Part shown: piece after piece, positions 33,945 to 45,830 of the stretch
How the letters are laid out: the number at the start of each line of letters is the position of its first letter
Position numbering within the stretch: position 1 is the first letter of the stretch
Source of the DNA: Nephrocerus scutellatus
Lineage: Eukaryota > Arthropoda > Insecta > Diptera > Pipunculidae
DNA: 64,000 bases
Direction of reading: 5' to 3'
Assembly: GCA_947095585.1 (NCBI GenBank)
Contig: OX352762.1
Coordinates: 90,825,749 to 90,889,748, forward strand
Translations under genes and position numbers: made by a program
Notes under the pieces: generated by a model
What the model was told of the DNA's origin: nothing
Database searches by the model: none
Seen by the model: the letters and a program-made list of their open reading frames with translations, nothing else

Positions 33945-34724
33945 AAAAATAAAAACAACCTATAAAAATTAAAATTTTTCATGTAAATACTTTAAAAGGA
34001 AAAAGGAGGACATATGTGTGCAAAGTTTGCACTTGGTTAATTTGGAAAAAATTCATATTAGAGCCCCTTTACTTCAAAATGTTTTCAAAAACTGTTGTCA
34101 CCGGAGATACACATTTATAAAAATGTGTATGGGTGCACCCAAACTTGGAGCCCGATCACCTCCAAATTTCAATAGGAAGTGTCATCGGAGATACACATGA
34201 GTTAAAAATTGAAAGAAATCGGGCTAATTTTTAAAAAAAAATTTGTATGGAGCTCCTCGTACCTCAAGGGTTCACTACAAAAAATGTTCAGAAAGTTTTC
34301 TTCATCGGAGATACGTATGTGTTTAAAATATGTATAGAGAAAATCGGTCTAGTTTTTAAATTTTTTTTATGTGCACACCTCGCGCCTCAGAGCCCGTTCA
34401 CTCCTAAAATTTTACAAATAGTTTTGTTCATCAAAGATACACATGTATATAAAATTTGAAGAAAGTCGGGTTAATGTTTTAAAAATCATTGTATGGGGTC
34501 TCCAGAATTTTTACAAAAAGTGATGTCCATGGGAAATACACATATAAAAATTGATTTGAAGAAAATCGGATAAATTTTGAAAATTTTTGTATTGGGGCCC
34601 CCGGACCCCGATGCCTGAGAAGCTCCGAATTGTAATAGAAAGTGTTGTCGTGGGAGATATACATGCGTGCAAAGTTTCCATAATATCGGAGGTGTGTTAA
34701 AAATTGATCGCAAAATTCCACGAC

Positions 34725-35084
34725 AAACGAACAAACGAACAAACGAACAAACGAACAAACGAACAAACGAACAAACGAACAAACGAACAAACGAACAAAC
34801 GAACAAACGAACAAACGAACAAACGAACAAACGAACAAACGAACAAACGAACAAACGAACAAACGAACAAACGAACAAACGAACAAACGAACAAACGAAC
34901 AAACGAACAAACGAACAAACGAACAAACGAACAAACGAACAAACGAACAAACGAACAAACGAACAAACGAACAAACGAACAAACGAACAAACGAACAAAC
35001 GAACAAACGAACAAACGAACAAACGAACAAACGAACAAACGAACAAACGAACAAACGAACAAACGAACAAACGAACAAACGAAC
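34725..35084 (+). repeat. (AAACGAAC)45 array
   Basis: 360 bp of perfect octamer repeat with no interruption visible. Confidence 0.97.
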
Positions 35085-36572
35085 AAACAAACAAACAAAC
35101 AAACAAACAAACAAACAAACAAACAAACAAACAAACAAACAAACAAACAAACAAACAAACAAACAAACAAACAAACAAACAAACAAACAAACAAACAAAC
35201 AAACAAACAAACAAACAAACAAACAAACAAACAAACAAACAAACAAACAAACAAACAAACAAACAAACAAACAAACAAACAAACAAACAAACAAACAAAC
35301 AAACAAACAAACAAACAAACAAACAAACAAACAAACAAACAAACAAACAAACAAACAAACAAACAAACAAACAAACAAACAAACAAACAAACAAACAAAC
35401 AAACAAACAAACAAACAAACAAACAAACAAACAAACAAACAAACAAACAAACAAACAAACAAACAAACAAACAAACAAACAAACAAACAAACAAACAAAC
35501 AAACAAACAAACAAACAAACAAACAAACAAACAAACAAACAAACAAACAAACAAACAAACAAACAAACAAACAAACAAACAAACAAACAAACAAACAAAC
35601 AAACAAACAAACAAACAAACAAACAAACAAACAAACAAACAAACAAACAAACAAACAAACAAACAAACAAACAAACAAACAAACAAACAAACAAACAAAC
35701 AAACAAACAAACAAACAAACAAACAAACAAACAAACAAACAAACAAACAAACAAACAAACAAACAAACAAACAAACAAACAAACAAACAAACAAACAAAC
35801 AAACAAACAAACAAACAAACAAACAAACAAACAAACAAACAAACAAACAAACAAACAAACAAACAAACAAACAAACAAACAAACAAACAAACAAACAAAC
35901 AAACAAACAAACAAACAAACAAACAAACAAACAAACAAACAAACAAACAAACAAACAAACAAACAAACAAACAAACAAACAAACAAACAAACAAACAAAC
36001 AAACAAACAAACAAACAAACAAACAAACAAACAAACAAACAAACAAACAAACAAACAAACAAACAAACAAACAAACAAACAAACAAACAAACAAACAAAC
36101 AAACAAACAAACAAACAAACAAACAAACAAACAAACAAACAAACAAACAAACAAACAAACAAACAAACAAACAAACAAACAAACAAACAAACAAACAAAC
36201 AAACAAACAAACAAACAAACAAACAAACAAACAAACAAACAAACAAACAAACAAACAAACAAACAAACAAACAAACAAACAAACAAACAAACAAACAAAC
36301 AAACAAACAAACAAACAAACAAACAAACAAACAAACAAACAAACAAACAAACAAACAAACAAACAAACAAACAAACAAACAAACAAACAAACAAACAAAC
36401 AAACAAACAAACAAACAAACAAACAAACAAACAAACAAACAAACAAACAAACAAACAAACAAACAAACAAACAAACAAACAAACAAACAAACAAACAAAC
36501 AAACAAACAAACAAACAAACAAACAAACAAACAAACAAACAAACAAACAAACAAACAAACAAACAAACAAAC
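35085..36572 (+). repeat. (AAAC)372 array
   Basis: 1488 bp of perfect tetranucleotide with no interruption visible, continuing in phase from the octamer array. All six frames stay open, which produces long spurious proteins of repeated TNKQ or VCLF. Confidence 0.97.
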
Positions 36573-36612
36573 ACACGGGTAGGCGAATTTAATATAGAGA
36601 ATTTAATAAAAA

Positions 36613-37344
36613 ACAATAACCAATAAGATATAATGAGGTCTAGGCAGCATCTGACCAGAATACAGTCGAAAATATCAAGTCAACTATGTACGTCACTTTC
36701 ACCAAATGGATGAATAGATGAATTGACCTGAACAAAACAATGCCGACAAGACCGGTACTGCTGGTTACAAAGGATTTTCCGTGATAAAACGACGATACTG
36801 TTACAGTAGAAGAGTTAACTAAAAAAATGTGTAACAACTAAAGTGCACAAAAAATTGACAATGTATTCAAATAAAATTTAAATTCCGAAAAAATTCGACT
36901 TCATAAAATTCATCCAAAAAGAAAAAAAAATTTAATTTCTAGGAATATTTTTAATTGATGGTTGTGAAAAGCGAAATTTTGAGTCAAATGTGGGCGGACA
37001 CCAATTTTAAGAAAGTTCAATTACCGGTTTAGTCGAAAATTGCACAAAACAAAAAGTTCAATGCCATTCGTATTAATACCTAGTAGATGATGCGGACTCA
37101 CTACATATAACTTACTTTCGCGGTACTTAATAATAACCTGGGTAATATCGCCGAAACTTCAAATTGTATAGAATAAATAAACTGATGACGGGGGTGATAC
37201 CCTCAGCGCCGCGATGGTCGACGATCTTATCCTTACTAATATCACAGAGCACTAAGCATATAAAGTTTTTTCCTTTAACAAGAAGTTGGTCAAATTCAAA
37301 ATTTAATTTTTTTGCCAGTTTCGGGCCAATCTCACACACATCTA
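36613..37344. other. Spacer, no gene seen
   Basis: AT-rich. No recognisable feature. Confidence 0.4.
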
Positions 37345-38066
37345 TTTTTATAATGTACACACGCTCAAAGGATTTGCACCCTTATAATGCTTAGCACAGC
37401 GTGGGCGTTCAGAAATTAAGGAGGAGAACATTTTGCGGCTAAAGAAGGAATCTCTGAATTGGTTGGTACGTCCGAACATAGGTCTAATGGTAGACCCGTG
37501 AGCTCGAGTTGAGGCACGGGTATTTCGGTTCGATTGGAGGATGGGCGGGAAGCATCTGCATATTTCTTTTGAACAGCGCTTATGGAGAAAGCGATAAAAA
37601 AGTGACAAGCAGGGAACATTCTTATGATGTTCTTGGCAGAACCTGCCCAGACAATACAGTTGTATTCAAGTTTCGGAAGAATATATGCCTTGTAAATAGT
37701 AGCCAGGTCTGAGGGAGTGAAGTACATCTTGCACCGTTTTAGGAAACCTTAACATTTCGCAGCGTTCTTTGAGATGGCGAATATGTGGTCATTCCAACGA
37801 AGCTTGTTGTTGACGCACATACCAAGTATTGCGAGTTTTTCAGTTTCTTTAATGCAGGATCCATTCATGTGATAAAGGTTGGGGGTTTGACAGAAGATAG
37901 CATTGGGTCTTGGCAGCGTTAAACTATACTCTATTCTATATTCCCCACCTTCATATGCTGTGAAGGTCAGACTTTAATGTGCTTAACATATGTTGTTTTT
38001 CAAGTTCCACTTGTGATGAAGAGGGGCGTTCAGAAAGCGCAAATTCATATGAAAATCTAAGAGTGC
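37345..38066 (-). mobile_element. LINE-A copy, 5'-truncated
   Basis: The minus strand starts at the FADD box (GACGACAGCACTCTTAGA) and runs to the 3' end. The readable frame 37727-37416 gives MYFTPSDLATIYKAYI, PKLEYNCIVWAG and, after a frame change, DASRPSSNRTEIPVPQLELT and SDVPTNSEIPSLA. The stem-loop region is GCATTATAAGGGTGC then AAATCCTTTGAGCG. Frameshifts break the protein. There is no obvious A tail at the 3' end (plus-strand left side). Confidence 0.8.
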
Positions 38067-38418
38067 TGTCGTCTTAGGTTCTCTTGTAAAGGTTGAAGCT
38101 GGATCGCCATGTAATGTGCTTCACTACTACAAGATAACGCTTATAACCAAAAGACCACCGATGTTCTTCTATTAGTCTCCACTAGTCCTGGCTATTACGC
38201 CTACGACTTAAACCTTTGGCTGTTTCCTGCACCCAAGGTGGGATTCCAATAAAGTGGATCCTAAGAATACTTTAAGAGTTTAAAGCTCGCAAGCCCAACA
38301 AAACGCTGTTGGTATCGGTTGGATGTTCAATCTTCAATTGACAACTTTATTATAATTTTGGTGCTTATTTATAGTAGTCCGAAGACTCAAAAACATAGTA
38401 CATACTAAAATATAAATA
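38067..38418. other. Spacer, no gene seen
   Basis: No recognisable feature. Confidence 0.4.
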
Positions 38419-39015
38419 CAGGGTTTTTCAATAAGAGCACTTCAACTTTTTTTTTGAATAAAACACAAACTGTTCTACTTTTGAACTAACTTTTTTTTAT
38501 TAACGAATTTGAACATATACATATAACACATTTAAGTATGAAACTCGATTTCTTTTGCATGACCACCGCGTGCACGTTTTACGAAGTCCAATCTTTGAAC
38601 CCAATTTTCGACCACTCTTTCGCATAAATCGGCCGAAATTCCAGCAATTTCACGTTCAATATTGGCTCTGAGCTCTTGCAACGTCGCCGGCTTATTGGCA
38701 TAGACCAATGACTTCACATAACCCCAAAGAAAATAATCTAGAGGTGTCAAATCACACGAGCGCGGCGGCCACTGGACGGGCCCATTTCGCGAAATAACAC
38801 GGTCATCGAACTTAGTCTTCAATAACGCGATTGTATCGTGTGCTGTGTGGCATGTGGCCCCGTCCTGCTGAAACCACATGTCGTCCAAGTCCATTATTCC
38901 ATTCAATTGCGGCCAAAAAAAATCGTTTATCATATCGCGGTACCGATTTCCATTAACAGTAACGTGGCGATCGTTATCGTCGATGAAAAAATATGGCCCA
39001 ATGACGCCGCCGTCA
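38419..39015 (-). mobile_element. Mariner-like DNA transposon, C-terminal half
   Basis: A transposase fragment of the IS630/Tc1/mariner superfamily. The minus frame shows GPYFFIDDNDRHVTVNGNRY, then DDMWFQQDGATCHTAHDTIA (second catalytic Asp), WPPRSCDLTPLDYFLWGYVK (third Asp) and the terminal RARGGHAKEIEFHT. By my count 36 residues separate the two Asp residues, so it is not the canonical 34. The first Asp and the DNA-binding N-terminus are missing beyond stops near 39020. The plus-strand left end is TA followed by CAGGGTTTTTCAATAAGAGC at 38419, a likely terminal inverted repeat. I could not find its partner on the right. Confidence 0.85.
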
Positions 39016-39250
39016 TAATTCTATTACATGCTCGGTCAGCGCCATGCACAGCGAGGCTAAGTGACCGAGCGTTATTTACTTTTTTTATGATCAGCGCTCG
39101 CTTGCTTACAATGCTTTCTGTGCATTTTGTTGTCATAGGCAAACGACCGCCGATCGTACTCTCATTACATTGTATGCTATCGGGCTCATGCAAGGAGTGT
39201 GCCAACAAAGTAATAAGACTCTTTTTTTGTTCGTTCACTCGTTGAGCGTT
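39016..39250 (-). other. Right flank of the mariner-like element, origin unclear
   Basis: The open frames on both strands here (39238-38930 minus and 38838-39245 plus) do not read as transposase. The sequence may be a shuffled N-terminal part or unrelated flank. Confidence 0.3.
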
Positions 39251-39559
39251 ACTGCTTTAATATTTTAATTTCAGTTCATATGCAAGGCAAGATAAGGAAT
39301 GCAATTAATCGGAACTATAGGAATCAAGAATCGATCTAACCTTGAATAATACGTGAGCGCTGGTACGCTCCCTTCACACTCGCTTAAATTTTGCTTAAAT
39401 TTTTGAAACTATAGTAAAGTAAAAGAAACTATGCGAAAAGTAAAATTGAAAATGTAGTGAAAGATTTGATATTAATGATGACAGTTACATCAATTACAAA
39501 TTTAAGATTTTTAAGTTCCCGTATTAATTAAAAACAAGTAAATTAATAACATTTATTTT

Positions 39560-40400
39560 ATACATTGACACACACCACACGCGTCACACCCTCACAAAAT
39601 TTCAGCTCTCTAGGTCGTGTGAAAGTTGGCTAAAATGGCGACAAAAACAAATTTTCTACGCATCACACGCCACATGCGTTACTCGCGTGATCTCAAATAT
39701 GTCCTATGACACTGAGCGGCTCAAAATTCAGTTCTCTAGGTTATGTGAAAGGTGGTTAAAAGTAACCTCAAAAAAGTCGACACGACACACTATTTTAAAT
39801 ATAATCATAACGCATTTTCCACGCATCACACACATCACACGCACCACACATGACTCGCGACAATTGTTATCTCTGAAACACCCTACGAGGAGACTAAGAT
39901 ACTCACAACTTTAACTTTCCAGAACTTGTGGATGGTGGTTAAAAAACTGACGTCTATTTCAAATAATACCCACATTGCACGAATCACACGTGCCGCACGC
40001 GATTCGCCACACGCATCACACGCGGGGTCTTAAATATACCTCATGACAGTGAGCTGCTCAGTGTGAAAGTTATTTAAAAAGGACCTCAAAAAAGTCGATG
40101 CGAAGGGGGCATGTTTCAAAGATTAATCCAACGCATAACACGTGCCACTCGCGGCTCGCGACATGAGTCACATGTGGGATCTTAGAAACTCCCAATGAGG
40201 TTAAGCCACTCACAAAAGTTTACCTCACCATAACGTGTAGAAGGTGGTTAAAATAACATAGGGATTATATCAAAGATTAAGCTACATTCCACGCATCACA
40301 CGCGCCACACGCGGTATCTCAGAAATGCCACATGACAACAAGCTGCTCACAAAATTTCAGCTCTGTACGTCCAGTGAAACGTTTAAGAAGAAGCCCATAA
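39560..40400 (-). repeat. TR-158 tandem array, about five to six units
   Basis: The motif ACGCATCACACGCGCCACAC recurs at about 39661, 39824, 39982, 40134 and 40294 (spacing 152-163 bp), with an earlier partial unit from 39563. Units share GGGATCTCAGAAATACC, CACATGACACTGAGCTGCTC, ACAAAATTTCAGCTCTCTAG and GTGAAAGGTGGTTAAAA. I give minus strand because solitary copies at 1994, 2501, 54446 and 57284 are in the opposite sense. It continues to 40470 as CCCATAAAAGTAGAAAAAAC and CGACAGACAGAAAAAGTC, like the edges of the solitary copies. Confidence 0.85.
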
Positions 40401-40736
40401 AAGTAGAAAAAACCGACAGACAGAAAAAGTCAAGTTAAATAAAAGTTTTAAAAAAACATGTGTAGGGGAAGCTGTGAAAATAATAATTAATCAACGGGCC
40501 AAAAAAAATCAAAAAAAAAACAGAACAACAATATGAAAACACCTAAAACGTAAAGAAGGACTAAAAGATAAGATACCAAGGCGCTTAGGAACCTACATAA
40601 CCTATTTTTGCTGACGGAATATACCAAATCCTTCAGACTTTTGACTTTAAGTACCGAAAAATGTCTAGTAATAATATCCGATACTCGAACCTTGCTTTGA
40701 ATTAAAACGTTTTGAATCAAAAATTATTTTGACAAA

Positions 40737-41155
40737 TATACGTTTTCTAGCTGTTCCCGGGCGCTTCACTACCCGCTACCCACCTCCTCATACCACCGCG
40801 TGGTTGGTCGTATATAGCCTATAGCCTATTCATAAAAATTGGTATATAAATGTGAGTGATACATACAAAAATTATGAGTTTGTCCGAATTTTTTAACTTC
40901 CCAGAATAATAACGAATAAAACAAAAACAAAAAACGCAAATCCATACTTGGAATCGTGGGTTATGGTCGCGAGTTCATACAAAAATTCCATGGAAAAAAG
41001 CACTTTCAGTTTTACCCGAATTTTCCAATTTTCCGGGTAATTTTTCCAACTTTTCTTTCCGTAAAAACCTTATTCGGACTATTACGAACATTTCCAAGAA
41101 AAATGTGCCAAATTGATTCAGCCGTTCTCAAGTGATGCCTTTTTTTATGTATAGA
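40737..41155 (+). repeat. Helitron-like noncoding element (tentative)
   Basis: Begins near TTCTAGCTGTTCCCGGGCGC and ends near TGATTCAGCCGTTCTCAAGT, GATGCCTTTTTTTATGTATA. The closing phrase (CAGCCGTTCTC) is common at the ends of noncoding Helentron-type elements in insects, from memory. No coding capacity. Confidence 0.4.
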
Positions 41156-41157
41156 GA

Positions 41158-41335
41158 CTCATTGCCAAGGAAGGACCCCCTGAATCACTTGCGTCACGGC
41201 AATAAGTTGGGCTTAGCCCTTTATTTATATTCAAAATAAAATAAAAATCAAAGGAATGTGATTAACAATATATCACATTCCTCACGTTTGCAGCCGGTTT
41301 CAATTTATTTTCTCAGATATATTTTATATTTAATA
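41158..41335 (+). repeat. Unclassified interspersed repeat (copy 1)
   Basis: Matches the reverse complement of 57700-57866: CTCATTGCCAA, CTTGCGTCACGGCAATAAG, GGGCTTAGCCCTTTATT, AACAATATATCACATTCCT and TTTGCAGCCGGTTTCAA, then TATTTTCTCAGA. Both are noncoding. The two copies share order and length, so this is a real family. Confidence 0.7.
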
Positions 41336-41446
41336 AACAGCTTATGAGCACTTCATCCTTCACCCTTTAGGAAGTTGTTAACGGCTAATTTGAAGGCCTG
41401 CAGAATATAAGGTTCGGGACTGCCTTACACTGATATTCATTTCAGA

Positions 41447-41540
41447 GTAAAAAAAAACAACCCATAAAAATTAAAATTTTTCATCTAAATTCTCTAATCG
41501 CAGAAATTGATATGGGAGCCCCTCGATCCTGGGTCATTTT
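41447..41540 (+). repeat. TR-117 element, 5' block
   Basis: AACAACCCATAAAAATTAAA, TTTTTCATCTAAATTCTC and a partial unit (GGGAGCCCCTCGATCCTGGG). It may belong with the copy at 42008, split by 41541-42007. Confidence 0.7.
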
Positions 41541-42007
41541 CTATTTTTTTTATTTTTTTATTGTAGGAGAAAATAATCGAAAGAGACATTTGACATCAGA
41601 TGTCAAATTTGAAAATGCTCAGATCATTTTATTCTGAGAACTTAGAGCACGCTCATACTCTGAGCAAATAAGAAACACGAACATTTATCTTGAGAACTCT
41701 TTGACTGCTCTGAACTAATTTATGAAAACACGAAATGACAGAATATTGCGAAAACTTGTTGTTCTATCTGTAAGTTGATATCGACAACAAAAAACGACAT
41801 CAATAAAAATAAAATTCAGTAAATAAAAATGTAAGTTGAATTAAGCACAAAACATTTATGTCTCGTTTCATTTGCTGGGTTCATTTGTGTGTGAGCTAAG
41901 ATTTCTCTCTCTCTCTCTACCACCAAAACCATGCAGCGCAGCCGACTGCGCAGCACACACCGCACACAGTCCATAAAGGGCGACGAATATCTGATGCCAG
42001 TATAGAT
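41541..42007. other. Possible insertion between two TR-117 parts
   Basis: Unrecognised sequence. It contains a perfect 9-bp-arm palindrome (ATTTGACAT at 41589 and ATGTCAAAT at 41601) and a (CT)n tract at about 41907-41920. No coding signal. Confidence 0.4.
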
Positions 42008-42340
42008 ATTTAAAAAATGAATAAGGGCCTTGCGGCCGAACCCGGGACCCGATCACTACCAAATTTTCGAAAAAGTATTGTTTATGTCAATATGCAATGT
42101 ATACACATGTGTGTAAAATTTGAAGAAAATCGGGTAAATTTTTTAAAATTTTTGTATGGGAGCCCCCCGACCCGCAGCCCGAGGGGCCTCAAAATTTAAT
42201 AGAAAGTGTTGTCTCCGGAAATACAAATGTGTGCCAAATTTCAATAAAATCGGGCTGTAGGAAGTGGGTTAAAAATTGATCGCAAGAATCCATGACAAAT
42301 CCACAAACCCACAAACACACGGGCAAGTGAAGTCCACAAA
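42008..42340 (+). repeat. TR-117 element, two units and 3' end
   Basis: Units with GGACCCGATCACTACCAAAT, GAAGAAAATCGGGTAAATT and GAAAGTGTTGTCTCCGGAAA, then GGAAGTGGGTTAAAAATTGA, TCGCAAGAATCC, a short AAACCCAC/AAAC module, and the end ACACGGGCAAGTGAAG. Confidence 0.8.
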
Positions 42341-44042
42341 AAAAGAACAGAGTAGGTACAGAGTAAAATTACCCCGGTTGAATAAAAAAACACAGTGTAA
42401 ATTTTTGACGTACACTGCTCGCTCGGGTTGAATAAAACAAAAGACCCAAAATCAATAATTGAAAATGTATGCACTTTTAAGCGTCCTGTGATCAATGTTT
42501 TCGCGTACTCTTTTATTTTTTAAAATTTTATTTTTAATCGTAGGGGTAGATACTCTATCGGCTAGCAAGCCAGCAATTTGCAATCTGAAATCCTGGCTAC
42601 TCAATCAATTTTGCGAAGGAAATTTGAATTTCAAATTATACTTTGCCGAAAAATATAATAAATATAATATAAAAACAGTTATTTTTTGTAATAACGTTTT
42701 TTTTGCGATTAATTATAAATTTTATTTTTAATTTTGCGTCCTACGATGTATTCTTGCGCGTGCTGTAATGAAACTAAATAAATGTCAAAAATAGCGGTAT
42801 TACCACCTACTATCTTGAAAACAGCGCAACCTATCGGGTCTAAATATCACAAAAACCCAAATAGCAACGAAACAAACCTATGGTTAAACTCTATTCCTAA
42901 GATGCTTATTTGCTGAAAAACAAAAAAACCGTTATATTTTGACAACAGCGTCACCTAGCGAGTTCAAACCAAAACAAAAACCCAAACCGGTAAAATCCTA
43001 ATCTATGGTAATAATTTCAGCTTCCTGCGATGTCTGCTTCCGGAGAAAGGCTATCACAATCATTACAGACACCATTTTTATATATTAGATTATTTTTCAA
43101 TTACTAGATAAATGAGAAAACAAGTACAAATATGTTGATTAAAAATTGTCGTAAAACGTACAACGCGCTCGATGGATGCATCTTATCTTTAACATATCAC
43201 AGCAATTTAAAATTTTTAATTTATAATTCGGTTGTCACCCCATCTAAGAAACAAAACAAAAAAAAAACTTTTTTTCTTCATTTACTACTAAGATTATGTT
43301 TTCACTCCATTAAGAAATCCCCTCTTTCACGTAATTTTGTATGTAAAATAGTGTTGGGTCACTGCATGTCGCACTTTCCTTCCCAATCCCCTTAATAGAT
43401 AATATTGAGCCTATATGGTTCAGGGTTACAATAATATGTATATACGACGTAATTTCCGAAATTAACTGATTCTCTAACTCAAACCGAAAACAGAAATGTG
43501 ACAAAACTAACAAAGTCGAGTTTTGGCTTCCCATGGGAAAGATTTTTGGTTAATAAAAAATAATCTATGTGCTATTTATTGCTCTATGCTTAAGCACTTC
43601 GTTACATGCCCTAAGTGCTTATGCCCGATGTGTGTGGAAGTGGATACTATTCCAAAAAGGAGCTTAAAATATAAATGTGGAATGTAAATTTAAAATGTAA
43701 TTTAATTCAATAGCATACATTCAGGCGAAATACAAATTTCTTTGACGTTTTTTAAATGTTTCAATAAAAATTTCATAAAATGCAACCCGTACAAGAAAAA
43801 TTTAAATGCATTTAGATGAACGTTATATTCATGTTTATTACTCGTGACAATTTGTATTTAATTTTTTATGTTTTATTTGGTCTTATTTTAAATTATAGTT
43901 TCACATTAACAAAATTGAATTTAACAAAAAAAAAGACTACACCCGCAATTGTTACTTGCTAGTACTGCTGCAATCCTTAATATACTATTGGCTATTTCCC
44001 TAAAGCACAAAGTAACTTTAAAACTGTAATGAACTGGGCACC
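42341..44042. other. Spacer with a two-unit diverged repeat
   Basis: ACAGCGCAACCTATCGGGT (42821) and ACAGCGTCACCTAGCGAGT (42945), about 124 bp apart, head two diverged units to about 43025, each followed by AAAACCCAAA and a CTATGGT block. The rest is AT-rich with no gene seen. Confidence 0.45.
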
Positions 44043-45815
44043 GGTCAGCTATCAACAGAATAGGGGGAATAACACAGAATGCTCTAGAATTGCAGGAGAC
44101 CGTAATTATCTCTGACTGGTGGAAGTGCGATCAAACCTCCACGTGGTGGCCGCCGGTAATTTTCCTCCAATACAGGAAAAGCGGAAGTCTGCTAGTCCCT
44201 TCAAACTAAGGTTGGCGCGAGGCCAATGACCTCGCCTGTAAAAAATTATTATTACGAAACCCAAAATCAGCCTCGGATACACTTATGAACGACGACGACC
44301 ACAGCAACAAAAACGGCTAAGCGATTTAAGAAAGAATGTTCTCATATAACGTACGCTCCACGCACGTAGAGCTCAAGCTGCACATCAGCTGTCTAAATAT
44401 AAGGCTTACATAACAGTAATTCACAGAGATGCGGTGGATGGGGAATGGTGTCTTACAAAAATCAGAATATGACATACATTACAGCTGTCATGCAAGACAC
44501 CATGTGCTCGGGGTGGGGTTTCTAGTCAGCAAATTAATGAAACCCACCGTTATCGGCCTTAAAGCAATAAATGAACGGCTACGCAACCTTCGCGTGCGGG
44601 GTATTCAGGCAGTACATTGGCACCCATAGCTTACACGAGAACACTAATGACAATAGACAACGAGTCATAGAGATGTCAGCATGCAATAATTTGGTGGTTG
44701 CGAGTACAACTTTTGACCCTAAAAATATCAACAAAGTCACCTGGGTATCTTCTGATGGAGCCAGTCGCAACCAGATAGACCACGTGTTGATGAACCGCCG
44801 TCACAACCCGAACCTGATGACGGTACGAACGTACCGACGTGTCAACGTCGACTCGGACCACTATCTTGTTGGTATGGTGCTTCGAGCACGCATTGCATCA
44901 TCACGAAAGACTGCATTCTCGAATTAGATTCGAGTCAACACGGCTGTCCTTCGCAACGACGAGACCAGAAACAACTACGGTCAAGCGATAGGACTCGCCC
45001 TGGGGCTGAGATGTTAGGCGTAGAAGAGAAATTGACACACCCTAAAAATACTGTCATTAGTACTGCTGACTCCATCTTAGGCAGTAGGCGTAGAGATCGG
45101 AACGACTGGTTCGATGATGACTGCGACTGAATGTAAGAATGTTGCGTACCGAGCAATGCAACAAGTTCATAGAACGCGGGCACATGAAGATGAATATAAA
45201 GAGCTCAGAAGACATGAAAAACAGTTCACCGGAAAAATCTCGTCCATGAACTAGAACAGTATAGAGAGCGAGGACCGCACCAGGCGCGGAAGTTCTACCA
45301 AAGAGTCCGCGGCATGACGCAATATACTCGTACAGTGCGTTTCACATACTGCAAGTACAAAGAGGGTAATCTGATCGCCGATCTTAAAGCCATCATCGAG
45401 CGATGGGAAGAGCACTTTCATGAGTTGCTAAATGGTCAGTTAACTGACGAATTGTAGGCTCCAGCAATGTCCGAAGATCATACTATGCTGCCGCCACCAA
45501 GCAAACACGAAGTTAGCAGAGCGATAAATCGGCTCACAAATAATAGGGCCCCAGGATCTGATGAGATCCCAGCGGAACTGATAAAAATAGGAGGCCCCAC
45601 ATTAAACCAATCAATTCATGAAATAATAGTGCAAGTATGGGAGGAAGAAGCGATGCCAGAAGACTGGCGAAGAGGCATCCTGTGCCCCATAGATAAGAAG
45701 GGAGATATTACCAAATGCAGCAATTATCGTGGTACGAGTATAACGTTGTACCGCGTATACGATTTTCTCCTCTATCCTTCAAGACAGGATAGCCCCATAC
45801 GCTAAAGTCATCAAA
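44043..45815 (+). mobile_element. RTE-1 copy with 5' UTR, endonuclease and RT start
   Basis: The most 5'-complete RTE-1 copy. The 5' UTR starts near GGTCAGCTATCAACAG and AATAGGGGGAATAACACAG. Endonuclease sequence: FSYNVRST region (damaged), RWMGNGVLQKSEYDI (44432), then frame 44571-44927 with HSLHENTNDNRQRVIEMSAC, NNLVVASTTFDPKNINKVTW, GASRNQIDHVLMNRRHNPN and the catalytic DSDHYLVGMVLRARI. Linker, then RT N-terminus in 45467-45805 (MSEDHTMLPPPSKHEVSRAI, APGSDEIPAELIKI, PEDWRRGILCPIDKKGDITK). It stops at about 45815, just after CGCTAAAGTCATCAAAAAAA, the same point as the deletion in the copy at 21591. Catalytic RT motifs are absent. Confidence 0.88.
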
Positions 45816-45830
45816 AAAAATGTCGAGAAT

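Larger units (their letters stand above)
33945..36612 (+). repeat. TR-117 element with a giant tetranucleotide expansion
   Basis: 5' block AACAACCTATAAAAATTAAA and TTTTTCATGTAAAT, then about six diverged ~117-bp units (GAAAGAAATCGGGC about 34211, AGAAAATCGG about 34330, GAAGAAAGTCGGG about 34459, GAAGAAAATCGG about 34558, TAATATCGG about 34681). Next come AGGTGTGTTAAAAATTGATC, the pure array 34725-36572, then the conserved end ACACGGGTAGGCGAATTTAA and TATAGAGAATTTAATAA. It is the most complete copy in the window and shows the order units, module, terminus. Confidence 0.85.

Noticed and set aside
34725..36572. CRISPR-like array
   Set aside because: Simple tandem repeat without spacers in a eukaryotic setting.
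34479..36626. Five very long open frames (640-696 aa) of repeated VCLF or TNKQ
   Set aside because: They are forced by the stop-free AAAC/AAACGAAC array, which is open in every frame on both strands. No signal of a real protein.
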